64,000 nt of DNA from contig JBAZSJ010000009.1 of assembly GCA_041662485.1 (NCBI GenBank), positions 69,164 through 133,163 on the forward strand, written 5' to 3'. The notes under the pieces are model-generated. The model was not told the origin of the DNA and did not search any database. It saw nothing but the letters and a program-made list of their open reading frames with translations. Positions 15,220-22,091 of this stretch are shown here, piece after piece. This stretch comes from Rariglobus sp041662485 (GTDB lineage Bacteria; Verrucomicrobiota; Verrucomicrobiia; Opitutales; Opitutaceae). Position 1 is the first letter of the stretch, and every line of letters starts with the position of its first letter. Made by a program: the position numbers and the translations under genes.

Positions 15220-16281
15220 TTACTTCGCCTTGCGAGACATCCGTTTCTTGACGGGCTTGGCCTTGGCCGCCTTCGCCACCGCGCCGTCTCCGCGCTTGTT
15301 GCTCGGGCTGCGCAGACCGCGCTTGATCGAAGTCGCCGCGAGTTTCACTTCCTTGCGCAACGCCTTGAGCATCTTCTCGAAATCCTTCGGCAACGGCGCA
15401 TGCAGATCGAGCACCTTGCCGGTGACCGGATGCGTGATCACCAGGTGCTCCGCATGCAGCATCACCCGTGTCGGCTGGATCGGCAGGCGCGGACTGTCCT
15501 TCCATCCATAGACAATGTCTCCCAGCAAAATGTGTCCGAGTGATTTGATATGAACGCGGATCTGATGCGTGCGCCCCGTGTGGATCGTGCAGCGGATGAG
15601 CGACGCAAGATCGCCCCCAAACGCCTCCACGCGTTCCCAATCCGTATGCGCGTCGCGTCCGCCGGGCCCCTCGACGATGGCCATTTTGTGCCGCTGCGTA
15701 GGGTTGCGTCCGATGGGCCGGCGGATGCTGCCGCTCATGAGTCCGGGCACGCCGTCCACGAGAGCCAGATATTCCTTGTGCGAAGTGCGCGCGGCGAATT
15801 GTTCGGCGAGTCCGCGATGGGCGGCGTCGGTCTTGGCGACCACCATCACGCCGGACGTTTCCCGGTCCAAGCGATGCACGATGCCGGGGCGTTCCACGCC
15901 GCCGATGCCGCTCAGGCTCCCCTTGCAGTGCGAAAGCAAGGCATGCACGAGCGTGTCTTCGGCGGTGCCCGCACCGGGATGGACGACCATGCCCGCCGCC
16001 TTGTTGATCACGAGCAGGTGCTTGTCCTCGAAAATCACGTCGAGCGGGATGTCCACCGCCCTGAGCTCGGCCGCCACGACCTCGGGAAACGAAAACGTGA
16101 TCACCTCTCCCTCGTTCACCTCGGCGCTGCGATCAATCGCCTTGCCGTTGCGCGTCACCAGGCCGGCGTCGAGCGAACGTTGAAACGCAACACGACTGTG
16201 CTCGGGGAAGGCGGCGGCAAGGACTTTGTCGGCGCGGGCGCGCCGGATGCCTTCGGGAACGGTGTAGGTGTTGGTTTCCAT
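15220..16281 (-). CDS. rluD: RluD-type 23S rRNA pseudouridine synthase
   Basis: A pseudouridine synthase of 353 residues if it starts at METNTYTVPEG (16281). An N-terminal S4 RNA-binding domain (about residues 10-75) precedes the catalytic domain with HRLDRETSGVMVVAK, where the Asp is the catalytic residue. It is expected to modify 23S rRNA. The C-terminal tail (from about 305) is Lys/Arg/Ala-rich and ends RKAK, an odd basic extension. A palindromic repeat touches the start codon, so the 5' leader is entirely repeat sequence. An alternative ATG at 16293 would lie inside the repeat. Confidence 0.92.
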   Translation of the reverse strand: METNTYTVPEGIRRARADKVLAAAFPEHSRVAFQRSLDAGLVTRNGKAIDRSAEVNEGEVITFSFPEVVAAELRAVDIPLDVIFEDKHLLVINKAAGMVVHPGAGTAEDTLVHALLSHCKGSLSGIGGVERPGIVHRLDRETSGVMVVAKTDAAHRGLAEQFAARTSHKEYLALVDGVPGLMSGSIRRPIGRNPTQRHKMAIVEGPGGRDAHTDWERVEAFGGDLASLIRCTIHTGRTHQIRVHIKSLGHILLGDIVYGWKDSPRLPIQPTRVMLHAEHLVITHPVTGKVLDLHAPLPKDFEKMLKALRKEVKLAATSIKRGLRSPSNKRGDGAVAKAAKAKPVKKRMSRKAK

Positions 16282-16347
16282 GTAGGAGCCCATTTATGGG
16301 CGATTAGTTAACCGTATGGCAACCATCGCCCATAAATGGGCTCCTAC
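16282..16347. repeat. GTAG...CTAC palindrome pair between add and rluD
   Basis: GTAGGAGCCCATTTATGGGC begins at 16282, immediately beside the rluD start codon, and the inverted copy ends in CTAC at 16347. The complement of CTA at 16344-16346 is the TAG stop of add. The element therefore fills the whole intergenic space, with one end forming a stop codon and the other touching a start codon. Confidence 0.92.
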
Positions 16348-17324
16348 GCACCAGCCAAAGAATCAATCTCCGCGAGCATCTGCCGGCGCATGTCTGACGG
16401 GACATCGGCGACTTCCCAGCCGTTGCGCACGAGACGGACGAGTTCGGCCCGGCTGAAACCGGCCTCCTGCGCGAGCACGCGGTATTCGTCGTTCAGGGTG
16501 TTCGCGAAAACCAGCGGGTCGTCCGTGCTGATCGTGCAACGCACGCCCGCCTGCATGAGCGCGCGCAACGGATGCTCCGCGATGGACGGTGCCACCCGGA
16601 GTTTCACGTTGCTGAGCGGACACACGTCGAAGGTCACGTCGCGATCCACGGCGAGCGCGACCACTTCAGGATCCTCGATCGCGCGCACGCCATGCTGGAT
16701 GCGTGTCGCGCCGAGCTGCTCGATGGCCTCGCGCACGCGATGCGCGCCGTCGAACTCGCCGGCGTGGGCCTTCGTGACCTTGCCGGCGGCCCGCAGGCGC
16801 GCCCAAACCCTGGCGGTCCACGCCTCGGTCGGCACCTGCTCGAAACCATGCAGATCCACCCCGGCAAGCTCGTCCCAGTTCTCCAGATCGTCGATCACCG
16901 CCCGCATAGGCCCTTCATAGTCGGTGCGGCGCATGCCCGCGAAAATACGAACCTCCAGACCCCGGGGAACCGCGGCGCGGATGGCCGCGATGATCGCGCG
17001 CTCCGTCGTGTTGATGAAACCGGCGACGGGCAGGTGGAAACTGAGTTCCACGTAGCGCACGTTTTGGGCGACCTGCTTCGCGAACACCGCCTTCGCCGCC
17101 TCATGATAACGTTCCGCCGAGGTGAACCAGGGCAGCGCGTGGCCAAGGAGAACCTCGTCAAATTTCGGGAACGTCGGATAACGATAATCCGCCGCGTGAA
17201 AGTAGGGGTTTTCGGGAAACTTATCCGGCTTCAACGCATGCAACCGCTCGTAGGGCAACGCACCCTCGATGTGCAGGTGCGTTTCCGTCTTGGGCAGCGC
17301 CTGGATGAAATCGTCTAAGGACAT
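16344..17324 (-). CDS. add: adenosine deaminase family hydrolase
   Basis: A 326-residue metal-dependent deaminase from MSLDDFIQALPK (17324). HLHIEGALP supplies the two N-terminal metal-binding histidines. Further blocks are KAHAGEF (catalytic Glu region), RIQHGVRA (metal His) and STDDPLVF (metal and catalytic Asp). Members convert adenosine to inosine; related bacterial enzymes act on adenine, which cannot be excluded. It lies in the minus-strand run lpxK-aminopeptidase-add-rluD. Its stop codon is provided by the neighbouring repeat. Confidence 0.88.
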   Translation of the reverse strand: MSLDDFIQALPKTETHLHIEGALPYERLHALKPDKFPENPYFHAADYRYPTFPKFDEVLLGHALPWFTSAERYHEAAKAVFAKQVAQNVRYVELSFHLPVAGFINTTERAIIAAIRAAVPRGLEVRIFAGMRRTDYEGPMRAVIDDLENWDELAGVDLHGFEQVPTEAWTARVWARLRAAGKVTKAHAGEFDGAHRVREAIEQLGATRIQHGVRAIEDPEVVALAVDRDVTFDVCPLSNVKLRVAPSIAEHPLRALMQAGVRCTISTDDPLVFANTLNDEYRVLAQEAGFSRAELVRLVRNGWEVADVPSDMRRQMLAEIDSLAGA

Positions 17325-17347
17325 ACCCGTGATCAAAAGGTTTGAGC

Positions 17348-17434
17348 GTAGGAGCGGCTTTACGCCGCGATGGTTCGAGCGTGGGAGCGAGCCGGCTCGC
17401 GATGTTCGGAATCGCGGCGTAAAGCCGCTCCTAC
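17348..17434. repeat. GTAG...CTAC palindrome pair upstream of add
   Basis: GTAGGAGCGGCTTTACGCCG opens at 17348 and AAAGCCGCTCCTAC closes at 17434. A third internal hairpin, GGGAGCGAGCCGGCTCGC, lies in the middle. The same stem family occurs at 43905 and 61353. It separates add from the aminopeptidase gene. Confidence 0.92.
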
Positions 17435-17447
17435 ATTCGGAATGAAG

Positions 17448-18569
17448 TTATTTCGCGCCGAGCAGGTAATCGGGGTTCAGTTTGTGCAGAGCCTTCGGGA
17501 CAAAGAGTCCGTCCTTGCGGATGAGTTTGCCGTCGAACCAGATTTCGCCACCGCCCCACTCCGGACGCTGGATGTTCACCATGTCCCAGTGGACCTGCGA
17601 CTGGTTGCCGTTGCCATATCCCTCGTAGGCCTGGCCGGGCGTGAAATGGAAACTGCCGGCGATCTTCTCGTCGAAGAGGATGTCGCGCATCGGCTCAAGG
17701 ATGTGCGGATTGAAGCCGATGGCGAATTCGCCGATGTAGCGCGCGCCGGGATCGCTATCGAGGATTTCGTTGAGGCGCTTCGTGTTGTTCGCGGTGGCCT
17801 CGACGATCTTCCCCTTCTTGAAAACGAGACGGATGTTGTCGAACGACGTGCCGAGATAAACGGTCGGTGCGTTGTAGCTGACGACGCCCTCGACCGAGTC
17901 TTTCACCGGGCAGGAAAACACCTCGCCGTCGGGGATGTTGCGCTGGCCGCCGCACTCCTTGGCGTGAATGCCCTTGATTGAAAAGTGGAGGTCGGTGCCC
18001 GGGCCCTTGATATGCACGCGATCGGTCTTCTCCATCAGATCACGAAGCACCGTCATGCCGGGAATGAGCCGGGCATAGTCGAGCGTGCAGACCTTGAAAT
18101 AAAAATCCTCGAACTCCTCCGTGCTTTTCCCTGCCTGCTGGGCCATGGCGGACGTGGGCCAGCGGAGCACGACCCACTTGGTCTTGTTCACACGGTGGTC
18201 GATCACCGGCTTCATCAGCCGCGAGACGAGCTGCACGCGCGACGAGGGAATGTCGGCGTTTTCGAAGATGTTGTCCGAACCGCGCAGCGCGATGTAGGCG
18301 TCCATCTTCTCCATGCGGTGCAGCTCCACCTCGGCGTGCGGTGCGTATTGGGCTTCTTCGGCGCCGAGCATGAGCTCGCGGGTGACGCGGGCGCGGTGGA
18401 TGTTCACGTAGGGAAGCGCGCCCCGGGCGCGGGTCGCGCGGATGAGCGCGATGACCATCGCCTCGGGCACGTCAAAAGCATCGATGAGGACACGCTCGCC
18501 CTTTTTCAGATCGCAGGAAAAACCGGTCAGACCTTCGGCCAGTTTGTTGTAACGGGTATCAATGATCAT
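17448..18569 (-). CDS. M29 family aminopeptidase
   Basis: A 373-residue thermophilic-aminopeptidase (M29) type metallopeptidase. The conserved C-terminal half is present: GEFAIGFN supplies a metal-binding Glu, and HFTPGQAYEGYGNGNQSQVH with the following WD supplies the His, Tyr, His and Asp metal or catalytic residues. It should trim N-terminal residues from peptides in the cytosol, with two divalent metals. It starts 11 bp after lpxK on the same strand, so is probably co-transcribed with it. Family confidence is high; the substrate is unknown. Confidence 0.88.
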   Translation of the reverse strand: MIIDTRYNKLAEGLTGFSCDLKKGERVLIDAFDVPEAMVIALIRATRARGALPYVNIHRARVTRELMLGAEEAQYAPHAEVELHRMEKMDAYIALRGSDNIFENADIPSSRVQLVSRLMKPVIDHRVNKTKWVVLRWPTSAMAQQAGKSTEEFEDFYFKVCTLDYARLIPGMTVLRDLMEKTDRVHIKGPGTDLHFSIKGIHAKECGGQRNIPDGEVFSCPVKDSVEGVVSYNAPTVYLGTSFDNIRLVFKKGKIVEATANNTKRLNEILDSDPGARYIGEFAIGFNPHILEPMRDILFDEKIAGSFHFTPGQAYEGYGNGNQSQVHWDMVNIQRPEWGGGEIWFDGKLIRKDGLFVPKALHKLNPDYLLGAK

Positions 18570-18580
18570 GTTTTTAAAAT

Positions 18581-19771
18581 TTAACCGATCGGCATGGCCG
18601 TCTCCGGAAAACAGATCCGGTCGACCGCCTCGTCGAAGTCCGCCGCGCCGCGGATGATGTCAATCTCCAGCCGCAGGTAGTAAACCGGCACGGGACACGG
18701 AAGGCCGTCCGGCAAACGCACGGCGTCCTTTTCGGTGGTGACAATGAACGCGACCTTCTGGGCCAGCGCCGCGCTGAAAATCTCCACGAAGTCCTCGTAG
18801 GAAAAACGGTAGTGGTCGAGGAAGCGGCGCGTGAACGAAATGTGTCCGCCCAGGTCGCGCAGGAATTTCTCGAAGCTCTCCGGCACCGCGATGCCGCTGA
18901 ACGCGCCGACGTTTTTGCCCTTGAGAAATTCCAGCGGCTGGCGTTCGTCGGAGCCGAAGCGCTGCAGATACTGCGGACGGTGCGCGCACTCGATGATGTC
19001 CACGCCCGGGTTGTGCTGGTGGATAAGGTCTTCGAGTTCGGAGTCGCGCTGGCCGTTCGACTTGGTGAGAAAAACGTAGCTGGCGCGCTGGAGATGCTTG
19101 ATCGGCTCGCGAAGAATGCCGCGCGGGAGGAGGTGGCCGTTGCCGAAGGGATTGGTCTTGTCCACGAGCAGCAGGTTGAGCCGGCCCTTGAGCGGAAGAT
19201 ATTGGAACCCGTCGTCCAGGATGAGCGTGTCGCAGCCGAATTTTTTGACGGCGTAGGTGCCGGCCTTCACGCGGTTCTTGTCCACGAGGACGATCACGCC
19301 GGGGAGGTTTCGCGCCAGCATGTAGGGCTCGTCGCCCGCCTGCTCGGAATCGAGAAGGACTTTTTTGCCGTCGCTGACGATGCGGGGCGGCGGTTCGGAG
19401 GTGTGCGAGAGCCAATACCACCACTTTTTCCACATCGGCGGGGCCTTGCTTTTGTAGCCGCGCGACAGGATGGCGACATGGCGGCCGCGGTCACGAAGGG
19501 CGCGGGCGAATTTTTCCACGACGGGGGTCTTGCCCGTGCCGCCCACCGTGAGGTTGCCCACCACGACCACGAGGCAGCCGAGCGGCTGGTCATGGAGGAT
19601 GCGCTTGCGGTAGAGCCATAAGCGGGCCTGCGCGACGCCGTTGAACAACACCGAAAGCGACTGGAGAAACGCCGCGAAAAGCGTCGCCCGCACGTCCTCG
19701 CGCCGCCCGAAAATCACGTCGATCGTGTATTGTTCGAAGCTGTTGATTTGGCGCTTAAGCCAGGACGACAT
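18581..19771 (-). CDS. lpxK: tetraacyldisaccharide 4'-kinase (lipid A)
   Basis: A 396-residue LpxK, the inner-membrane-associated kinase that adds the 4'-phosphate to the lipid A disaccharide. The N-terminal amphipathic or membrane helix region (ATLFAAFLQSLSVLFNGVA) precedes the P-loop GNLTVGGTGKTP; LILDDGFQ, VDKTNPFGNGHLLPRG and TTEKDAVRL are family blocks. It shows that the organism makes lipid A, hence an outer membrane. It heads a minus-strand run and faces a divergent aminotransferase gene across a 145-bp gap. Confidence 0.94.
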   Translation of the reverse strand: MSSWLKRQINSFEQYTIDVIFGRREDVRATLFAAFLQSLSVLFNGVAQARLWLYRKRILHDQPLGCLVVVVGNLTVGGTGKTPVVEKFARALRDRGRHVAILSRGYKSKAPPMWKKWWYWLSHTSEPPPRIVSDGKKVLLDSEQAGDEPYMLARNLPGVIVLVDKNRVKAGTYAVKKFGCDTLILDDGFQYLPLKGRLNLLLVDKTNPFGNGHLLPRGILREPIKHLQRASYVFLTKSNGQRDSELEDLIHQHNPGVDIIECAHRPQYLQRFGSDERQPLEFLKGKNVGAFSGIAVPESFEKFLRDLGGHISFTRRFLDHYRFSYEDFVEIFSAALAQKVAFIVTTEKDAVRLPDGLPCPVPVYYLRLEIDIIRGAADFDEAVDRICFPETAMPIG

Positions 19772-19916
19772 GGAGGTGGATTAGGGAGTTGACGGTGCGG
19801 CGGCGGTAAAGCTTGGTAGAAAGTTCTACTACGCCGCGGGCCGGGTCACGCAACTTAATCCTCCACGAGTCGCTGATTACCGCAACCCGCGCGCGAAAGT
19901 GAAAATTCCAACGCCC

Positions 19917-21008
19917 ATGAGCTACAAACTGTTCATTCCCGGTCCAATCGCCGTCTCCGACAAGACCCTGCGCGCCATGGCTCAGCCCATGATCGGCCAC
20001 CGCAGCCCCGACTTTGTGGCGCTCTACCAGTCCATTCAGCCGGACTTGCAGGCGCTCTTTTACACCAAGGATCCGGTGTATATCTCCACCAGCTCGGCCT
20101 GGGGCGTGATGGAAGGCTCTCTGCGCAACGTCTGTCACAAAAAGGTTCTCAACTGCATGAACGGCGCGTTCTCCGACAAATGGAACGACGTCGCCCTCCG
20201 CTGCGGCAAGCAGGCCACCGCCCTCAAGTTCGACTGGGGCCAGCCCGTCGATCCCGAGGCCGTCCGCAAGGAACTCGCCACCGGCGCCTACGACTGCATC
20301 ACGATCATCCACAACGAGACCTCGACCGGCACGATGAGCGACATCAACGCCCTCGCCGCCGTCCTCCGCGAATTCCCCGACGTCGTCTCGATCATCGACA
20401 CCGTCAGCTCCTTCACCGTCGTTCCGATCAAGAAGGACGAGCTCGGCCTCGACATCATTATCACCGGCTCCCAGAAGGCCCTCGCGATGCCCCCCGGTCT
20501 CGCCCTGATCACGGCTTCCAAGAAGGCCCTCGACCGCTCCGCCCTCGCCAAGGACCGCGGCTATTATTTCGACCTGATCGAATTCCAGAAGAACCACGAG
20601 AACGGCATGACCCCGAGCACCCCGTGCATCGCGCTCATCTACGCCCTCAAGTCGAAGCTCGAAGACATCAAGGCCGAGGGCATCGACGCCCGCTACGCCC
20701 GTCACGCCCGCCTGAACAAGATGGTCCAGGACTTCATCTTCTCGAAGGGCTTCAAGCTGTTCCCGAAGGCCGGCTACGGCGCCGTCTCGCTCAACTGTTT
20801 TGCCAACACCCAGAACGTCGATCTCGGTGCGTTGAACAAGATCCTCAAGTCCAAGCACAAGCTCGTGATCGACGGCGGCTACGGCAAGCTGAAGGGAAAG
20901 ACCTTCCGCATCTCGAACATGGGCGACGAGACCGACGCCACCATCGCCGAGCTCATCAAGGCCCTCGACTCCGCCCTCGCCGAAACGCCCAAGCTCGCGA
21001 CCGCTTAA
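19917..21008 (+). CDS. class V aminotransferase (serine/alanine-glyoxylate type)
   Basis: A 363-residue PLP-dependent aminotransferase from ATG 19917 (MSYKLFIPGPIAVSD). The PLP lysine is K187 in ITGSQKALAMPPG; HNETSTG and DTVSSF are the other cofactor-site blocks. Members include serine-pyruvate/alanine-glyoxylate aminotransferases and some phosphoserine aminotransferases (SerC-like), and the sequence alone does not separate these. It is a single-gene unit, bounded by a divergent promoter region and a good terminator. Confidence 0.88.
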   Translation: MSYKLFIPGPIAVSDKTLRAMAQPMIGHRSPDFVALYQSIQPDLQALFYTKDPVYISTSSAWGVMEGSLRNVCHKKVLNCMNGAFSDKWNDVALRCGKQATALKFDWGQPVDPEAVRKELATGAYDCITIIHNETSTGTMSDINALAAVLREFPDVVSIIDTVSSFTVVPIKKDELGLDIIITGSQKALAMPPGLALITASKKALDRSALAKDRGYYFDLIEFQKNHENGMTPSTPCIALIYALKSKLEDIKAEGIDARYARHARLNKMVQDFIFSKGFKLFPKAGYGAVSLNCFANTQNVDLGALNKILKSKHKLVIDGGYGKLKGKTFRISNMGDETDATIAELIKALDSALAETPKLATA

Positions 21009-21032
21009 GCGATCCGTTTTCTTCACAGTCAC

Positions 21033-21064
21033 AACGGCAGGCTCGAAAAGCCTGCCGTTTTTCA
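21033..21064 (+). terminator. intrinsic terminator after the aminotransferase gene
   Basis: AACGGCAGGC (21033-21042) pairs with GCCTGCCGTT (21050-21059), with a 7-base loop, and is followed by T residues. Confidence 0.9.
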
Positions 21065-21075
21065 TGCCCAAATCC

Positions 21076-21116
21076 TTGACTCTTTCATTTGAAATACTAA
21101 AACTACTCAAATGAAA
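21076..21116 (+). promoter_or_regulatory. candidate promoter/operator of the toxin-antitoxin pair
   Basis: TTGACT (21076-21081) and TAAAAC (21098-21103), 16 bp apart, look like -35/-10 boxes. They overlap a perfect 10-bp inverted repeat: TTTCATTTGA at 21083-21092 and TCAAATGAAA at 21107-21116. The right half-site contains the antitoxin start codon (ATG 21111). The layout suggests autorepression by the antitoxin and a very short or absent mRNA leader. The symmetry is seen directly; the role is inferred. Confidence 0.6.
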
Positions 21117-21557
21117 TACACCCAAGGTGAAAACGATTCCGCTCCGTGGGTCTTAAACGAAGCCGCCGCGATCTCCCCCGCCGATCCGGCCGCCGTTGTG
21201 GAGCGCATCATGAACGGGTTGCCTGTGCTCGAATTCGACGCGTTGCGCGAGCTGCTTGGTCTCACCGTCGAAGACATGGCCCGCAAGATCGGCATTTCCG
21301 TCGCCACCCTTTCGCGTCGCCGCCAGCACCGCGAGCCGCTTGATCCCGCCCACGGCGACCGCATCATGCGTTACGCGCGTCTCTATTGGCTGGCGGTCGA
21401 GTTGCACGATGGCGATTCCGTCACCGCCCGCGCTTGGCTGCGCCGCCCTGCGGTCGGCTTGAAAGGCCGCACCCCCGTCGATTTCGCCGAGAGCGAGACC
21501 GGCGCCCGCGAGGTCGAGTATTTGATAGGCCGCATCGAGCATGGCGTCTACGTCTGA
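21111..21557 (+). CDS. Xre/MbcA/ParS-type antitoxin (DUF2384)
   Basis: A 148-residue antitoxin of the Xre-RES type. A helix-turn-helix-like region (LTVEDMARKIGISVATLSRRR, about residues 47-67) is followed by the C-terminal toxin-binding domain (DRIMRYARLYWLAVELHDG...GLKGRTPVDFAESETGAREV). It should bind and neutralise the RES toxin encoded just downstream and repress its own promoter. Its end overlaps the toxin start by 17 bp, typical of coupled translation. ATG 21111 lies within a palindrome likely to be its operator. Confidence 0.9.
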   Translation: MKYTQGENDSAPWVLNEAAAISPADPAAVVERIMNGLPVLEFDALRELLGLTVEDMARKIGISVATLSRRRQHREPLDPAHGDRIMRYARLYWLAVELHDGDSVTARAWLRRPAVGLKGRTPVDFAESETGAREVEYLIGRIEHGVYV

Positions 21558-22026
21558 CCCCGCCGGCCTGCGCATTTGGCGTCTGGTGAAAGAGCGTCAT
21601 GCCGAAAACGCCTTCGACGGCGAAGGGGCCCGCATCTACGGCGGACGCTGGAACTCCCCCGGGCGCCGCGTCGTTTATACCAGCGGTTCGCTCGCGCTCG
21701 CCGCATTGGAGACCTTGGTCCATCTCGACCCGGCGATGCCCTTGCCACGCTTCCTGGCGTTCCCCTCGCAACTTTTTTCAACGGACATCATCCCCGCCGG
21801 CCTGCCTGCCGCGTATTCGTTGTCCGGAGTGCCGCCTGATTTGACGCAAACTCGCCGCTTGGGCGATCAGTGGTTGGACGAGGGACAACACCTGGCCCTT
21901 TCCGTGCCCAGCGCCATCGTGCCGCAGGAATCCAATCTCCTCCTAAATCCGCTTCATCCACGCTTCGCCAAGCTCATGATTGGATCACCCGTGACGTTCG
22001 CCATAGACGCACGTTTACGGCGGTGA
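21541..22026 (+). CDS. RES domain toxin (NAD+-degrading type)
   Basis: A 161-residue RES domain protein. Conserved blocks are IWRLVKERHAENAFDGEGA near the N-terminus, GGRWNSPGRRVVYTS (Arg and Tyr of the active site) and LAALETLVHL (the conserved Glu). Characterised RES toxins (for example MbcT) act on NAD+ by phosphorolysis or hydrolysis and stop growth. It follows and overlaps its antitoxin gene. Length and motifs look intact, so the pair is probably functional. Confidence 0.9.
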   Translation: MASTSDPAGLRIWRLVKERHAENAFDGEGARIYGGRWNSPGRRVVYTSGSLALAALETLVHLDPAMPLPRFLAFPSQLFSTDIIPAGLPAAYSLSGVPPDLTQTRRLGDQWLDEGQHLALSVPSAIVPQESNLLLNPLHPRFAKLMIGSPVTFAIDARLRR

Positions 22027-22091
22027 TTGCAGCCCGCCCGCAAAACTAATCCTTGAAATCGCCGCCTTCGCCGCCTATCGGCTCGCCTCCC

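Noticed and set aside
19816..19829. Palindrome GTAGAA-AG-TTCTAC upstream of the aminotransferase
   Set aside because: It begins with GTAG, but the stem is short and no copies or inverted partner were seen; it may be a local regulator site or chance.
19755..21125. A long open frame opposite the class V aminotransferase, overlapping the lpxK start
   Set aside because: The aminotransferase has a complete PLP site; the antisense reading has no domain motifs.
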